DNA of 64,000 bases from Hyphomicrobiales bacterium. GTDB taxonomy: Bacteria; Pseudomonadota; Alphaproteobacteria; Rhizobiales; Rhizobiaceae. Under the pieces are notes generated by a model. It did no database searches. It was given only the letters and a program-made list of their open reading frames with translations, and was not told the DNA's origin. The position numbers and the translations under genes were made by a program. The stretch spans positions 1-64,000 of the forward strand of contig UCKS01000034.1 in assembly GCA_900473045.1 (NCBI GenBank), written 5' to 3'. Below, piece by piece: positions 23,459 through 34,218 of this stretch. Numbering within the stretch: the first letter of the stretch is position 1; every line of letters begins with the position of its first letter.

Positions 23459-25405
23459 TCAGGTCGACGCCAGCGCCACGGCAGGCTGCAGACGTGAGGC
23501 GTTGTAGGCGGGCAGATAACCGAAGATCAGACCGGTGAGGAAGGCGCTGCCAAAGGCGAGGATGACGGGTCCGGGCGCAAAACTGACGGCGACGCCGAAG
23601 GCCTGCGCCACGGCACCGATGCCGAGGCCCAATCCCACACCAATCACGCCGCCAAGCGCAGAAACCACCAGCGCCTCGACGATGAACTGGGTGAGAATAT
23701 CGCGGCCACGGGCGCCGGTCGCCATGCGGATGCCGATCTCGCGGGTTCGCTCGGTGACGGAAACCAGCATAATGTTCATCACCCCGATGCCGCCGACCAG
23801 CAGCGAGATGGCGGCGATCGAACCAAGGAAGACCTTAAGGATATTCGAGGTTTCCGTGAAGGTTTCGCGGATCGCGGCCATGTTGATGATCTGCGTATCC
23901 TGGCGCTTGTGGCGCTCGTCGAGCAGGGCCTGGATCTGGTCCTGCGTCACGTTGATTGCACTGCCGTCCTTTACCTGCACGGTGATGGAGCGGACGTTCC
24001 TTGCCCCGAACAGGCGCAGGTTACCGGTCGACAGCGGCACCAGAACGGTATCGTCCTGATCGTTGCCGCCGGCGCTGGCGCCCTTTTTCGACATCACGCC
24101 GATGACCTGGAAGGGGATGTTCTTGATGAGAATATACTGTCCGAGCGGATCGGCACCGTCAGGAAACAGTGCATCCGCCACGGTCCGACCCAGTACAGCG
24201 ACGCTCGCATAGGCATCCATGTCGGTCTTTTCGAGGAAGGCGCCATCCTCGACGGTCCAGGATTTGGCCTCGGGGAACTGCGGCACCGTGCCGTTGACCG
24301 TCGTCTGCGTATCGAGATTGCCGGCCCGCACCGTCAGCGTGCTCGACATTTCCGGCACCGCAAAGCTGATATTGGGCAGTTCCAGAATGGCATCGGCATC
24401 CGATGGGATCAGCGAGACGATGCTGCCCCCTTCGCCACCGCGGAAATTCGACATGTTGGGCCGCACGACCAGCAGGTCGGACCCCATGGCGGCAATGCGG
24501 CTCAGCACCGAGTCCTGCGCACCCGTGCCGATGGCCAGCATCGCAACGACCGAGCTGACGCCGATGACGATGCCGAGCAAAGTCAGGATGGTGCGAAACA
24601 GATTGGCCCTAAGCGCCCGGAACGACATGCGCACGGCCTCGGCCACATCGGTGATGATGGCCGCCCTGCCAACGCTCTTGGCGGCAAGAGGAGGCTTGGT
24701 GCGGCCGATCCGCCGGATATTGCCGGGGATACGGTCGGCAACGATCAGGCCGTCGCTGATTTCGATGACGCGGTCGGCGGATTCGGCCAGTTCAGGCGCG
24801 TGGGTGATGATGATGACGGTGTGACCGTCCTCGTTCATCTGCCGCAGCGTCGCCATCACTTCCTTGCCGCTCTGGCTGTCGAGTGCACCGGTCGGCTCGT
24901 CCGCCAGAATGATCTGGCCGCCATTCATCAGTGCGCGCGCGATCGACACACGCTGCTGCTGGCCGCCGGACAGCTGGTTGGGCAGATGATCGAGGCGGTC
25001 GCCGAGACGCAGCGAGCGCAACAGCATGCTGGCACGCTCCTCCCGCTGACGCGCCGGCATGCCGGCATAGATGGCGGGGATTTCGACATTTTCCTGCGCC
25101 GTTGCGGTCGCCACCAGATTGTAGCTCTGGAAGACGAAGCCGAACATCTGGCGGCGGCGGGCCGCAAGTTCGTCGGCGTTCAAATCCGAGACGTCTTCGC
25201 CGTCGAGCAGGTACTGACCACCGGTCGGCGTATCGAGACAGCCGAGAATGTTCATCAGCGTCGACTTGCCCGAACCGGACGCGCCGACGATGGCAACGAA
25301 CTCGCCCGGCTGGATATCCAGCGAGACGCCGCGCAGAACCTCGACGGCCACATCGCCATTGACGAAGGTCTTGCGGATATCCTTGAGCGAAATGAGCGGT
25401 GTCAT
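23459..25405 (-). CDS. macB: MacB-type ABC transporter, ATPase-permease
   Basis: A 648-residue fused ABC protein. The N-terminal ATPase has Walker [15 protein letters not shown], signature LSGGQQQR and Walker [12 protein letters not shown]. Then comes a transmembrane helix ([23 protein letters not shown]), a large periplasmic MacB_PCD domain, and three C-terminal helices (FtsX-like). It works with a periplasmic adaptor to drive substrates from the periplasm through an outer-membrane channel. The ATG at 25405 is preferred over the TTG just before it. The adaptor gene lies 11 bases upstream; no TolC-like gene is in the window. Confidence 0.93.
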   Translation of the reverse strand: MTPLISLKDIRKTFVNGDVAVEVLRGVSLDIQPGEFVAIVGASGSGKSTLMNILGCLDTPTGGQYLLDGEDVSDLNADELAARRRQMFGFVFQSYNLVATATAQENVEIPAIYAGMPARQREERASMLLRSLRLGDRLDHLPNQLSGGQQQRVSIARALMNGGQIILADEPTGALDSQSGKEVMATLRQMNEDGHTVIIITHAPELAESADRVIEISDGLIVADRIPGNIRRIGRTKPPLAAKSVGRAAIITDVAEAVRMSFRALRANLFRTILTLLGIVIGVSSVVAMLAIGTGAQDSVLSRIAAMGSDLLVVRPNMSNFRGGEGGSIVSLIPSDADAILELPNISFAVPEMSSTLTVRAGNLDTQTTVNGTVPQFPEAKSWTVEDGAFLEKTDMDAYASVAVLGRTVADALFPDGADPLGQYILIKNIPFQVIGVMSKKGASAGGNDQDDTVLVPLSTGNLRLFGARNVRSITVQVKDGSAINVTQDQIQALLDERHKRQDTQIINMAAIRETFTETSNILKVFLGSIAAISLLVGGIGVMNIMLVSVTERTREIGIRMATGARGRDILTQFIVEALVVSALGGVIGVGLGLGIGAVAQAFGVAVSFAPGPVILAFGSAFLTGLIFGYLPAYNASRLQPAVALAST

Positions 25406-25416
25406 CAAGTGCGCCC

Positions 25417-26661
25417 TCAGAACATCGGCGGCATGCCGCGCCGCGAATTGCCCCGGCCGGACGACGCCTTGTCACCGGAACCTGCGCTGACGACGATCGT
25501 GTCTTTTTCGCCAAGGCCCTGCTTGATCTCGACCCGGACGCGGTTGCGGATGCCCGTCTCGACCTTGCGGGTTTCTTGGGTGCCGGAAGCGGTGACGACG
25601 GTCACTTCGCCGGACGTGCCATCCTTGCCGAAATGAACGGCGGCGACCGGAACTGTCAGCACGTCTTTTGCCGCCGATTCGACGAAAAACACCTGCGCCG
25701 TCATGTTCATCATCAGCGCACCGTCCGGATTGGGCACGTCGAACAGGGCGTAATAGAGCACGACATTGTTTTCGGTCGCGGGCGTCGGCTTGATCTGGCG
25801 CAGCGTTCCGGGATAGCGCTTGCCGGGTTGGCCGAGCAGGGTGAAATAGGCGTTCATTCCGACTTTGAGCTTGCCGACATCGGCCTCGGACACCTGCGCC
25901 TCGACCGTCATGGTCGAGAGATCGCCGATGGTGACGATGGTCGGTGCCGTCTGGTTGGAGTTGAGCGTCTGGCCTTCCTTGGCCGAGGTATTGATGATCG
26001 TTCCGGTCAGCGGCGCATAAATCTTGGTATAGCCAAGGCTGATGCGGGCATCCTTGAGCGATGCCTGCTGCTTGCGGACCTGGGCTTTCAAGGAATCGAC
26101 ATTGGCCTCTGCCGCGGCAAGTGCCGCCACCGCCTCGTCGAGCGCCGACTGGGCGGCACTGTTGCCCGCAACAAGCGCGCGCTGGCGCGTGAGGTTGGCA
26201 CTGGCCAGAACCACCTGCGCCGATTTGTCGATCATCTGGGCTTCAAGATTGGCCAGTTCGGCCTCGGCGATTTCGATCTGCGTTTCAATCGAGGCGCTGT
26301 CGATCTCGGCGATCAGCTGGCCTTCCTTGACGCTATCGCCAATCTCGACCTTGAGGCTCTTCAACTGGCCGGAAACCTGGGCTCCGACATCGACGTCCTT
26401 GATCGGGCTTAAGAGACCGGACGCCGTGACGCTGTTTTCGATATCGCCGCGCACCGGCATTTCCGTGACCACGGCCTCGGCTGCTTCCTGCTTGCCGTAG
26501 ACCGACCAGCCGTACCAGCCGGCGGCGGCAAGGATCAGGACCGGGAGGATCAGCCAGCGCCTGCGCGTGCGTCCACGCTTGCTGCGTACCGGCAGCGGCT
26601 GCGCGGCGGCGACGTCCTGCTCTTCAACGGCAGGGGCAATTTTCCGGGTGGCATCCGCCAT
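25417..26661 (-). CDS. macA: MacA-like periplasmic adaptor (HlyD family)
   Basis: A 414-residue membrane-fusion protein. A single N-terminal anchor helix ([20 protein letters not shown]) is followed by the first lipoyl half ([32 protein letters not shown]), a coiled coil of about residues 110-180 rich in Ala, Glu and Gln, the second lipoyl half, and beta-barrel domains. It bridges MacB to an outer-membrane factor. The ATG at 26661 has AAAGAGA upstream. It is the first gene of the macAB pair. Confidence 0.92.
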   Translation of the reverse strand: MADATRKIAPAVEEQDVAAAQPLPVRSKRGRTRRRWLILPVLILAAAGWYGWSVYGKQEAAEAVVTEMPVRGDIENSVTASGLLSPIKDVDVGAQVSGQLKSLKVEIGDSVKEGQLIAEIDSASIETQIEIAEAELANLEAQMIDKSAQVVLASANLTRQRALVAGNSAAQSALDEAVAALAAAEANVDSLKAQVRKQQASLKDARISLGYTKIYAPLTGTIINTSAKEGQTLNSNQTAPTIVTIGDLSTMTVEAQVSEADVGKLKVGMNAYFTLLGQPGKRYPGTLRQIKPTPATENNVVLYYALFDVPNPDGALMMNMTAQVFFVESAAKDVLTVPVAAVHFGKDGTSGEVTVVTASGTQETRKVETGIRNRVRVEIKQGLGEKDTIVVSAGSGDKASSGRGNSRRGMPPMF

Positions 26662-26828
26662 TCACATCTCTTTCAACTTCATGTCGGCATTGGCCGTCAT
26701 TCCCGCATTTGCTAGATTGAAACTACGCCATAATGAAGTCCAACGGCATGAAATCTCTGTAATCTTTCCCGTTTTTCGTTTCGCAATGTTTCCATGCCAA
26801 CGGCAAAACAATGGATTTTACAGGCGAA

Positions 26829-26854
26829 AAACCGGCGGGGCGAACCGCCGGTTT
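26829..26854 (-). terminator. Terminator of the GNAT gene
   Basis: A perfect 10-bp stem, AAACCGGCGG/CCGCCGGTTT, with a six-base loop. On the minus strand it ends in five T residues. It lies 34 bases past the stop of the acetyltransferase gene. Confidence 0.8.
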
Positions 26855-26887
26855 GGTCAATGGCAACATCTGCGGGAAGACCGGGCG

Positions 26888-27424
26888 TCAACCCTGCATA
26901 TTTTTGATCCGAGCCATGGCGAGCACGTCCGCGAACCCTCCGTCACGAAACGCATAAGCTTTGTGAACGCCTTCGGCTTCAAAACCCATCGCCTCGTAAA
27001 GGGCGATGGCGCCAGCATTGTCGGTAAAGACGGTCAGTTCGATGCGCGCGATGTTCAGCCAGTTGTCCGCCGCATCGATCAGTTCGAGCAGCAGTGCCTT
27101 GCCGATGCCTTGACGCTGGTAGCCGTCGTGGACGCTCATTCCGAGGACCGCCACATGATGGCGCCGCCCCGCCTGGCGATGGAGCCCCGCAGCGCCCAGA
27201 ATGACACCGTGCCTTTCGGCAACGAGCTGGACTCCGCCGTCCGAGGGCCTCTCCAACCAGGATCGGACCTCCTCTGGACGCGTGTGGGGCAGCCGCAGTG
27301 TTCCGCGCCGCACGCCCGGCTGGTTCAGCATGGCGGCCATCTGTTCATAGTCGCCGGGACGCGAGGCCCGGATCAGCAGTTCACTGTTCGAGGGTAAAAC
27401 GGCGGTGTTTTGTGTCTGCTTCAT
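26888..27424 (-). CDS. GNAT family N-acetyltransferase (AaaT/YhhY-like)
   Basis: A 178-residue acetyltransferase. The acetyl-CoA loop is seen in DGYQRQGIGKALLLELID. Several stretches match E. coli AaaT (YhhY), which acetylates L-phenylalanine and L-methionine: RIELTVFTDNAGAIALYEAMGFEAEG, and KAYAFRDGGFADVLAMARIK at the end. I infer amino-acid N-acetylation with moderate confidence. The ATG at 27424 has GAGGA eight bases before it; an earlier in-frame TTG is less likely. Confidence 0.88.
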   Translation of the reverse strand: MKQTQNTAVLPSNSELLIRASRPGDYEQMAAMLNQPGVRRGTLRLPHTRPEEVRSWLERPSDGGVQLVAERHGVILGAAGLHRQAGRRHHVAVLGMSVHDGYQRQGIGKALLLELIDAADNWLNIARIELTVFTDNAGAIALYEAMGFEAEGVHKAYAFRDGGFADVLAMARIKNMQG

Positions 27425-27620
27425 GACGGTCCTCGTCTTCAAATGCGAGGAGGTGAGAAGCTTGCGACCCTACCTGCCTCGGCAGGGTCCACTGGATGAA
27501 AGCGCTTTTAGCCCAGCACCGATCCTGCGCACCCCGGAAGGTCCGTGCAGGTCACAATAAGGGTGTTGGCCACGCTGTTCATGTTGGCAAAATTGAACGA
27601 ACATGCCTGCAAAGGCAAGT

Positions 27621-29195
27621 TCAAAAAACCCGCCATGCGATAACGATCAATGTCAGCGCGATTACCCAAAGCGCCACGCGGCCAGACCGGCTGTGACGCG
27701 CCTCGGCGCGACCGATGGCTTCGGCGGTCTGGGCATCGAAACGCATGCCGTTTTCGGCCATGGCCGTGATCTCGCGCGAAAATTTCTCCGTCTTGGCAGC
27801 GATCTCTGGTGCGGCCTCGGCCAGCCGGACGGCGGCGTGAAAAGCTTCCTTGACGTCTCCCAGAATGCGCTTGGGGCCCAGATTATCGCGGATCCAGGCA
27901 CCGACCACCGGCTCGGAAGCCTTCCACATGTTGAAGCGCGGATTGAGCGTGCGGGCGACACCTTCGACGACGACCATAGTCTTTTGCAGCATCACAAGTT
28001 CCGGCCGCGTCTCCATGTCGAACAGCTGGGTGACCTCGAACAACAGCGTCAGAAGCTTGGCCATGGAGATGGTTTCGGCCGGCTGGCCATGGATCGGCTC
28101 GCCGATGGCGCGGATCGCCTGGGCAAAGCTTGCGACATCATGATGGGACGGCACATAGCCCGCTTCGAAATGCACATCGGCGACACGGCGGTAATCCCGA
28201 GTGATGAAGCCATAGAGGATTTCCGCAAGGAAGCGGCGCTCCTTCTTGCCGAGCCGGCCGACAATGCCGAAATCGACGGCGACAATCATGCCCTGCGGAT
28301 CGACGAACAGATTGCCCTGGTGCATGTCGGCGTGGAAGAAACCGTCGCGCAGCGTGTGGCGCAGGAAGGACTGGATGAGCGTATCGGCCAGCGCATCGAG
28401 ATCGTGACCGGCAGCGCGCAAGCCCTCGACATCCGACATCTTGGTGCCGTCGATCCACTCCATCGTCACGACGTCGCGGCCGGTGCGTTCCCAATCGACC
28501 TTCGGCACCCGGAAGCCCGGATCGTCAGCCGCGTTTTCGCCGAGTTCCGACAGGGCGGCGGCTTCAAGCCGCAGATCCATTTCGATCCTGGTGGTCTGCT
28601 CCAGCGTCTTCGTCACCTCGACCGGCCGCAGGCGGCGGCTATTGGGCAGGAAACGCTCCTGCAATCCGGCAACGAGGAACATCGCTTCCAGATCATGGGC
28701 AAACCGCTGGCGAACGCCGGGGCGGATGACCTTGACAGCAACCTTCTGTGCGACGCCATCCTTCATCACCGTGGCCGGATGTACCTGCGCGATCGAGGCG
28801 GCGGCGATCGGGTCGCCGAAATGCGTGTACAGATCGGCAACCGGACGGCCGAGCGAACTCTCGATAGCGGCGCGTGCTTCCGCAACCGGAAACGTCGCCA
28901 TGCGATCCTGCAGGAAGGACAGATCTTCGGCGAAATCAGCGCCGACGACATCCGGACGGGTGGCAAGGAACTGACCGATCTTCACATAGGACGGACCAAG
29001 CCGCTCGATGGCCCGGGCCAGCCGGTCGCTGCGATCCTCATTTCTGGCACGGCGGCGCGCGAAAAGACCGGCGAAGGATTGCGCGGCCTTCGGCAATGCC
29101 GGCAGGTCTTCCGACGGCAGCGCCGAGACGACGCCTTCGCGCACCAGTACCCAGCCGATGCGGATGAGGCGAAGATAAGCTCCTGGCGTGCTCAT
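27621..29195 (-). CDS. ubiB: UbiB-family kinase-like protein for ubiquinone biosynthesis
   Basis: A 524-residue ABC1/ADCK/UbiB protein. The family-specific KxGQ motif is K72-I-G-Q75. The Ala-rich nucleotide loop AAASIAQVHPA and the catalytic HADMHQGNLFVDPQG and VDFGIVG motifs are present. The C-terminus is a membrane helix (VALWVIALTLIVIAWRVF). UbiB is needed for the hydroxylation stage of ubiquinone synthesis at the inner membrane; its exact activity is an ATPase-like role and not the hydroxylase. It follows ubiE by 62 bases on the same strand. Confidence 0.95.
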   Translation of the reverse strand: MSTPGAYLRLIRIGWVLVREGVVSALPSEDLPALPKAAQSFAGLFARRRARNEDRSDRLARAIERLGPSYVKIGQFLATRPDVVGADFAEDLSFLQDRMATFPVAEARAAIESSLGRPVADLYTHFGDPIAAASIAQVHPATVMKDGVAQKVAVKVIRPGVRQRFAHDLEAMFLVAGLQERFLPNSRRLRPVEVTKTLEQTTRIEMDLRLEAAALSELGENAADDPGFRVPKVDWERTGRDVVTMEWIDGTKMSDVEGLRAAGHDLDALADTLIQSFLRHTLRDGFFHADMHQGNLFVDPQGMIVAVDFGIVGRLGKKERRFLAEILYGFITRDYRRVADVHFEAGYVPSHHDVASFAQAIRAIGEPIHGQPAETISMAKLLTLLFEVTQLFDMETRPELVMLQKTMVVVEGVARTLNPRFNMWKASEPVVGAWIRDNLGPKRILGDVKEAFHAAVRLAEAAPEIAAKTEKFSREITAMAENGMRFDAQTAEAIGRAEARHSRSGRVALWVIALTLIVIAWRVF

Positions 29196-29257
29196 AGCAG
29201 CTTGCCGCCGCGCCGGGGCAGCCCCTTAGAGCACTTCACGAGAATGGATATCATGCG

Positions 29258-30034
29258 TCAGATCTTCCAGCCGGAATGCAGCGCGGCAATGCCGGCGGTG
29301 TAATTGGTGTAGGTGACACGCGAGAAACCGGCCTTGGTGATCATGGCGGCGAAATCGCGCTGGTTTGGAAACTTGCGGATCGATTCCACCAGATACTGGT
29401 AGGGCTCGGCCTCGCCGGTGACCATCTGGCCGAATTTCGGGATCGCGTTGAACGACCAGGCATCATAGACCTTGTCCAGCAGCGGCATCTCGACTTCGGA
29501 AAACTCCAGCACCAGCAGACGCCCGCCGCGCTTCAGGACACGATAGGCTTCCGTCAGCGCCACGTCGATACGCGGCACGTTGCGGATGCCGAAGGCGATC
29601 GTATAGGCGTCGAAGGAATTGGCCTCGAACGGCAGTTCCTCGGCATTGGCCTCGACGAAGGTGAGGTTGGGCGACAGCCCCTTCTTTTCGGCACGTTCGG
29701 CGCCGACGCCGAGCATCGAGCCGTTGATATCCAGAACGGTCGCATGCGCCTTGCGGCCGGAGGCCTCGACAATCCGGAACGCGATGTCGCCGGTGCCGCC
29801 GGCCACGTCGAGGACCTTGTAATCCTCGGAGCGGCGCGGATTGAGCGAGGCGATCATCGCATCCTTCCAGGCGCGGTGCAGCCCCATGGACATGACGTCG
29901 TTCATGATATCGTAGCGCTTGGCAACCTTGTGGAAGACATCGTTGACCAGTGCCTGTTTCTCTCCCTGACCAACCTGGCGAAACCCGTAGGAGGTTTCCA
30001 TGCCGCCATCGGCAGAGGTGCGCTCACCAGTCAT
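29258..30034 (-). CDS. ubiE: Ubiquinone/menaquinone C-methyltransferase
   Basis: A 258-residue SAM-dependent methyltransferase. UbiE signatures are clear: [20 protein letters not shown], the SAM loop [15 protein letters not shown], and [20 protein letters not shown]. It methylates the demethoxy-benzoquinol ring in ubiquinone synthesis. The ATG at 30034 is chosen; the codon before it is TTG. It begins the ubiE-ubiB pair and is divergent from mutM across about 205 bases. Confidence 0.97.
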   Translation of the reverse strand: MTGERTSADGGMETSYGFRQVGQGEKQALVNDVFHKVAKRYDIMNDVMSMGLHRAWKDAMIASLNPRRSEDYKVLDVAGGTGDIAFRIVEASGRKAHATVLDINGSMLGVGAERAEKKGLSPNLTFVEANAEELPFEANSFDAYTIAFGIRNVPRIDVALTEAYRVLKRGGRLLVLEFSEVEMPLLDKVYDAWSFNAIPKFGQMVTGEAEPYQYLVESIRKFPNQRDFAAMITKAGFSRVTYTNYTAGIAALHSGWKI

Positions 30035-30239
30035 CAAGGCCTACTCCATTCAATCGCTGTTGCGCCAACCATAGCGAATTCGCTTCATCCACGCTATCTC
30101 TGCGGCAGATAGCGGCCTGCGGCATTCGCGCCCGTGGTTAAGGCTGAACCGCTATGGGAACAGGCCTGCTATAGGATATGTGCGCTGCGAATGGAATTGC
30201 CAAATGACCCGGTCGGTTGGCACATGGTTAGGAGATAGG

Positions 30240-31130
30240 ATGCCGGAACTTCCCGAAGTGGAAACGGTGAGGCGGGGCCTGACGCCCACAATGGAAGGCG
30301 CGCTGCTGGTGCGGGCCGAATTGCGTCGTCCGGACCTGCGCTTCCCCTTCCCTGCCGATTTCGCGACGCTCGTCTCAGGCAAGCGGATCGTCTCGCTCGG
30401 ACGGCGGGCGAAATATCTCCTGATCGACCTTGAGGGTGGCGACGTGATCATCGCCCATCTCGGCATGTCCGGCTCTTTTAGGGTGGAAGACGGTCCACTG
30501 TCCGAGGCGCCCGGTGACTTCCATCATCCGCGCGGCAAGAGCGAAAAGCACGATCATGTCGTTTTCCATCTGGAGGGTGCAAAAGGCCCGGCCCGCGTCA
30601 TCTATAACGACCCGCGCCGGTTCGGCTTCATGGACCTTGCCCGGCGCGAAGTGCTGAGCAACCACGCCTTCTTCCGCGAGCTCGGCGAAGAGCCAACCGG
30701 CAACGTGCTCGATGCCGCCTATCTGGCCGCACGTTTTGCCGGCAAGGCTCAGCCGCTGAAATCGGCGCTACTCGACCAGAAGAACATTGCCGGCCTTGGC
30801 AATATCTATGTCTGCGAGGCGCTGTGGCGTTCGGGCCTGTCGCCTTTGCGCGCTGCGGGCACGCTGGTAGATACCAAGGGAAAGCCAAAGGCGGCGCTCA
30901 TGCTCCTCACCGAAGCGATCCGCGCCGTCATTGCCGATGCCATTGCTGCCGGTGGGTCGTCGTTGCGCGATCATATCCAGACGGATGGCACGCTTGGTTA
31001 TTTCCAGCATTCGTTCTCGGTCTACGATCGCGAAGGCGAGCCTTGCCGGACACCGGGATGCGGCGGAACCGTCGCTCGTGCCGTTCAAGCGGGCCGATCC
31101 AGCTTCTATTGCCCGAAATGCCAGAAATAG
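30240..31130 (+). CDS. mutM: Formamidopyrimidine-DNA glycosylase
   Basis: A 296-residue DNA repair enzyme (Fpg) that excises 8-oxoguanine. Maturation exposes the catalytic Pro after Met ([14 protein letters not shown]), with the following Glu. The DNA-binding helix-two-turn-helix segment is [21 protein letters not shown]. The C-terminal zinc finger has Cys pairs in PCRTPGC and YCPKC. The ATG at 30240 is fixed by the conserved N-terminus and an AGGAGAT ribosome-binding site. The ribosomal protein gene rpsT follows 203 bases later. Confidence 0.97.
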   Translation: MPELPEVETVRRGLTPTMEGALLVRAELRRPDLRFPFPADFATLVSGKRIVSLGRRAKYLLIDLEGGDVIIAHLGMSGSFRVEDGPLSEAPGDFHHPRGKSEKHDHVVFHLEGAKGPARVIYNDPRRFGFMDLARREVLSNHAFFRELGEEPTGNVLDAAYLAARFAGKAQPLKSALLDQKNIAGLGNIYVCEALWRSGLSPLRAAGTLVDTKGKPKAALMLLTEAIRAVIADAIAAGGSSLRDHIQTDGTLGYFQHSFSVYDREGEPCRTPGCGGTVARAVQAGRSSFYCPKCQK

Positions 31131-31178
31131 TGCGGCTGGCAAAGAAGTCGCGTCCGCCGCGTTTTCGAAAATAGCGCG

Positions 31179-31207
31179 TTGACGGGAGGCCTGTTTAAGG
31201 CTATATG
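31179..31207 (+). promoter_or_regulatory. Sigma70-type promoter of rpsT
   Basis: TTGACG (31179-31184), 17 bp, then TATATG (31202-31207). Spacing is optimal and both hexamers are close to consensus. The expected transcript would have a leader of about 120 bases before the rpsT ATG at 31334. Confidence 0.65.
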
Positions 31208-31333
31208 CCGCCCACAGTTTGGAAAGCCGCTCCAAGGTTTTCCGATATTGCTCCCTACTTGCTTGGACGACAGGTCGCAGTGACCCGGCACGGCGGTAGA
31301 GAGTTTTTGTCAGATTTCGAAGAGAGACACCAA

Positions 31334-31600
31334 ATGGCCAATACAACTTCGGCGAAAAAAGCGACCCGCAAAATCGCCCGCCGCACGGAAGTCAACAAGT
31401 CCCGCCGTTCGCGCGTCCGCGGCTTCATCCGCAAGGTTGAAGAAGCCATCGCTTCCGGCGATCAGGTTCTTGCCCAGGCAGCCCTGAAGGCAGCCCAGCC
31501 TGAACTGATGCGCGCCGCCACCAAGGGCGTGCTGCATGCCAATACGGCATCGCGCAAGGTTTCGCGTCTTGCGAGCCGCGTAAAGTCGATTTCGGCTTAA
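31334..31600 (+). CDS. rpsT: 30S ribosomal protein S20
   Basis: An 88-residue basic helical protein that binds 16S rRNA early in 30S assembly. Begins [20 protein letters not shown] and ends in the conserved [22 protein letters not shown]. The ATG at 31334 follows GAAGAGAGA. It has its own promoter and a clear terminator and sits directly upstream of the dnaA control region, as in other Rhizobiaceae. Confidence 0.98.
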   Translation: MANTTSAKKATRKIARRTEVNKSRRSRVRGFIRKVEEAIASGDQVLAQAALKAAQPELMRAATKGVLHANTASRKVSRLASRVKSISA

Positions 31601-31630
31601 GCCGGCTTATTAAAATATCGTCAATGATTT

Positions 31631-31654
31631 AGCCCGGTCTATGACCGGGCTTTT
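31631..31654 (+). terminator. Terminator of rpsT
   Basis: Stem AGCCCGGTC/GACCGGGCT with loop TAT, followed by TTTT, about 30 bases past the rpsT stop. Confidence 0.85.
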
Positions 31655-32071
31655 CTGATTCATACTTCTCAGCACGACGATGGTTAATCCTTGTGCAAGT
31701 TATTGTGTCGTCGCAATGACAGATATTTTTAAATAAAATCAAATGGTTGCGGGAGGATACTCAGACTCACTCGCCTCCTGGCCGGACCTTTTGAGGCTCA
31801 AAACGAGTCAAGAAATTTTTTATTTTTGTTGTTTTTCGCCAGCTAAGTTCTAGTCCGAAATTCAAAGCCCTTGATTCAAAAGCGATTCTCTTCCGCCGGG
31901 CTACCGTCCATGCAGGACACGCTATGAGAGTCAACGCCCGAGCCTTCCCAAGTGTTAAAAATCGCGATTGATCTTGTGCCACGATCCTGCCTAAATGCCT
32001 CCACAGAAGGCGCGGGACAGACCTGTGGACAAGATGAGAAAGCAGCCTTTCAACAGGCGTCGCAATTTCAC

Positions 32072-32087
32072 TTAAGCCTTTTGTAAC
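32072..32087 (+). promoter_or_regulatory. CtrA-like box upstream of dnaA
   Basis: TTAA-GCCTTTT-GTAAC differs from the CtrA consensus TTAA-N7-TTAAC at one position. It lies about 500 bases before dnaA, among the DnaA-box-like cores. The same one-base variant occurs upstream of pilA at 45893-45908. Occupancy is untested. Confidence 0.45.
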
Positions 32088-32583
32088 GGGGTGGTTCCAC
32101 AACGTTCCATCAATCAGAACAGAGCGTTTTTGGCTGTGCAATTTGTTTGCCCGGAATGACACTCTGTGACTTCTGATTGTGCGGGGGAGTTGCCTGATAC
32201 ACCGGACTATGTCCATCGCGGGCTTTGCTGCGCGGTCACGGGACGGTGGCTGATATGCGACCGAGGACGCATTATCGGCAAATTGGCCTGCTCTTCTTTT
32301 AACGAGGGTTGGGACGGCCGGTTAGGACATAGACGGATCTGGAAAGGACACGAGGCCTGACCGGACCCTGGAATGAAATGTGCAAACGGGACATGCGCTT
32401 GGCTCTGCCAAACGAAATTTGCACGAAACCGTATGCTGAGAGGAGGATGAGGATTCCTCTTAACTGTACGGAGAGCGTTTGAATTGAGCGGCATGCCTTG
32501 GAAGAGGGCCGCACGAGACAGACATAAAGGCTGACGCCGGCAGCAATGTCGGCGTCGCGGAATGGATATTGGAAGGCGGCAAT

Positions 32584-34140
32584 ATGCTTGGTAATTCGGT
32601 GACGGCGGCGATCGTATTTGAGAATGGGGAGAATGCACGTCAGATTTCGGTAAAACAGTCTGACGGGACGACGGGGGAAAAGGGCGACGTGATACAGAGC
32701 GCACTTTTCGAACGGGTCAGTGCGCGTTTGAAGGCCCAGGTCGGTCCTGATGTTTTTGCCAGCTGGTTCGGCCGGCTGAAGTTGCAGTCCGTTTCCAAAA
32801 GCGTCGTGCGGCTTTCCGTTCCGACGACCTTTCTGAAATCCTGGATCAACAACCGTTACCTCGACCAGATTACGACCATTTTCCAGCTGGAAGATGCCGA
32901 AATCCTGAAGGTGGAAATCGTCGTTCGCAGCGCAACCCGCGCCGTTCGGCCGGGCCTCCAGGATGATGCACCGCAGGCAAACCACAGCGATACGGCAACG
33001 CCCGCGTCTTCGCGCCGTTCAGCGCCGCAGTCGCTTGCCCATCATGCGGCAAACACGGTCGGCAATCTGCAGAAGATGCAGCCGGTTGCAGGTCCGCTGT
33101 TCGGTTCGCCGTTGGATTCACGCTACACATTCGAGAGCTTCGTCGAAGGCTCCTCGAACCGCGTCGCCCTTGCCGCTGCCAAGACAATCGCCGAAGCCGG
33201 CGCCGGCGCTGTGCGTTTCAACCCGCTGTTCATTCATTCGACGGTCGGCCTCGGCAAGACCCATCTTTTGCAGGCAATTGCCACTGCGGCAATCCAGAGC
33301 GCCCGTGCACCCCGCGTCGTCTATCTGACGGCGGAATATTTCATGTGGCGTTTTGCAACGGCCATTCGCGACAATGATGCGCTGTCCTTGAAAGAAACGC
33401 TGCGCAACATCGATCTTCTGGTCATCGACGACATGCAGTTCCTGCAGGGCAAGTCGATCCAGCACGAATTCTGCCATCTCCTCAACATGCTGCTCGACAG
33501 CGCCAAACAGGTTGTCGTGGCTGCCGACCGCGCCCCCTGGGAACTGGAATCGCTTGATCCACGTGTCCGTTCGCGCCTGCAGGGCGGCGTCGCCATCGAG
33601 ATGGAAGGCCCGGATTATGAGATGCGCCTCGAGATCCTCAAGCGCCGCCTCGAAGTTGCCCGTCTGGAAGATGCCTCGCTCGACATTCCGGCCAATATCC
33701 TGAGCCATGTCGCACGCAACATCACGGCCAGCGGCCGCGAGCTCGAAGGCGCCTTCAATCAGTTGCTCTTCCGCCTGTCGTTTGAGCCGACCCTGTCGAT
33801 CGAACGCGTCGACGAACTGCTCGGCCATTTGGTCAACGCCGGCGAGCCGCGCCGGGTGCGCATCGAAGATATTCAGCGCGTGGTTGCCAAGCACTACAAC
33901 GTGTCGCGCCAGGAACTGGTGTCCAACCGCCGCACCCGCGTCATCGTCAAGCCCCGTCAGATCGCCATGTATCTGGCAAAGACCCTGACCCCCCGCTCCT
34001 TCCCGGAAATTGGCCGCCGTTTTGGCGGACGCGATCACACCACGGTTCTGCATGCGGTGCGCAAGATCGAAGACCTGATCACCGGCGATACCAAGCTGTC
34101 GCATGAGATCGAGCTGTTGAAGCGTCTGATCAACGAATAG
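32584..34140 (+). CDS. dnaA: Chromosomal replication initiator protein
   Basis: A 518-residue initiator. Domain I starts near residue 38 ([28 protein letters not shown]). A linker of about residues 120-175 follows. The AAA+ domain has Walker A with K225 (GLGKTHLL) and Walker B with D282-D283 (VIDDMQF). The C-terminal DNA-binding domain carries the DnaA signature [12 protein letters not shown] at 481-492. The ATG at 32584 has a GGAAGG ribosome-binding site, but it leaves about 35 residues before domain I. A GTG at 32689 with GGGGGAAAAGGG upstream would give a conventional N-terminus, so the start is not certain. Confidence 0.97.
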   Translation: MLGNSVTAAIVFENGENARQISVKQSDGTTGEKGDVIQSALFERVSARLKAQVGPDVFASWFGRLKLQSVSKSVVRLSVPTTFLKSWINNRYLDQITTIFQLEDAEILKVEIVVRSATRAVRPGLQDDAPQANHSDTATPASSRRSAPQSLAHHAANTVGNLQKMQPVAGPLFGSPLDSRYTFESFVEGSSNRVALAAAKTIAEAGAGAVRFNPLFIHSTVGLGKTHLLQAIATAAIQSARAPRVVYLTAEYFMWRFATAIRDNDALSLKETLRNIDLLVIDDMQFLQGKSIQHEFCHLLNMLLDSAKQVVVAADRAPWELESLDPRVRSRLQGGVAIEMEGPDYEMRLEILKRRLEVARLEDASLDIPANILSHVARNITASGRELEGAFNQLLFRLSFEPTLSIERVDELLGHLVNAGEPRRVRIEDIQRVVAKHYNVSRQELVSNRRTRVIVKPRQIAMYLAKTLTPRSFPEIGRRFGGRDHTTVLHAVRKIEDLITGDTKLSHEIELLKRLINE

Positions 34141-34203
34141 AACAGTCCTCGGACTGTTGCTGTAAACATGCCCTTGTTGGCACGAACAAGGGCATGTTCT
34201 TTT
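34141..34203 (+). terminator. Terminator of dnaA
   Basis: A short hairpin AACAGTCC-TC-GGACTGTT (34141-34158) is followed by a perfect 14-bp stem, AACATGCCCTTGTT/AACAAGGGCATGTT (34165-34178 and 34185-34198), then C and TTTT. The symmetry could also serve the convergent peptidase gene, which ends at 34219. Confidence 0.85.
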
Positions 34204-34218
34204 CACGCTGCGGCCAGG

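Larger units (their letters stand above)
31601..32583. promoter_or_regulatory. dnaA upstream control region (origin-like)
   Basis: A 983-base gap without a convincing gene. It holds the rpsT terminator, AT-rich runs (31722-31742 and 31812-31836), seven GANTC sites (31657, 31764, 31806, 31873, 31884, 31928, 32452) with five inside 169 bp, and three TCCACA/TGTGGA cores (32000-32005, 32024-32029, 32096-32101). Of these, TGTGGACAA at 32024-32032 is one base from a DnaA box. A CtrA-like box lies at 32072-32087. The set suggests cell-cycle control of dnaA. Rhizobial oriC is, as I recall, placed near hemE, so origin function is not claimed. Confidence 0.55.

Noticed and set aside
31767-32216. A 149-codon open frame on the minus strand in the dnaA upstream gap
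   Set aside because: Its composition is rich in Arg and lacks any family pattern, it has no ribosome-binding site, and it overlaps the regulatory cluster. Likely chance.
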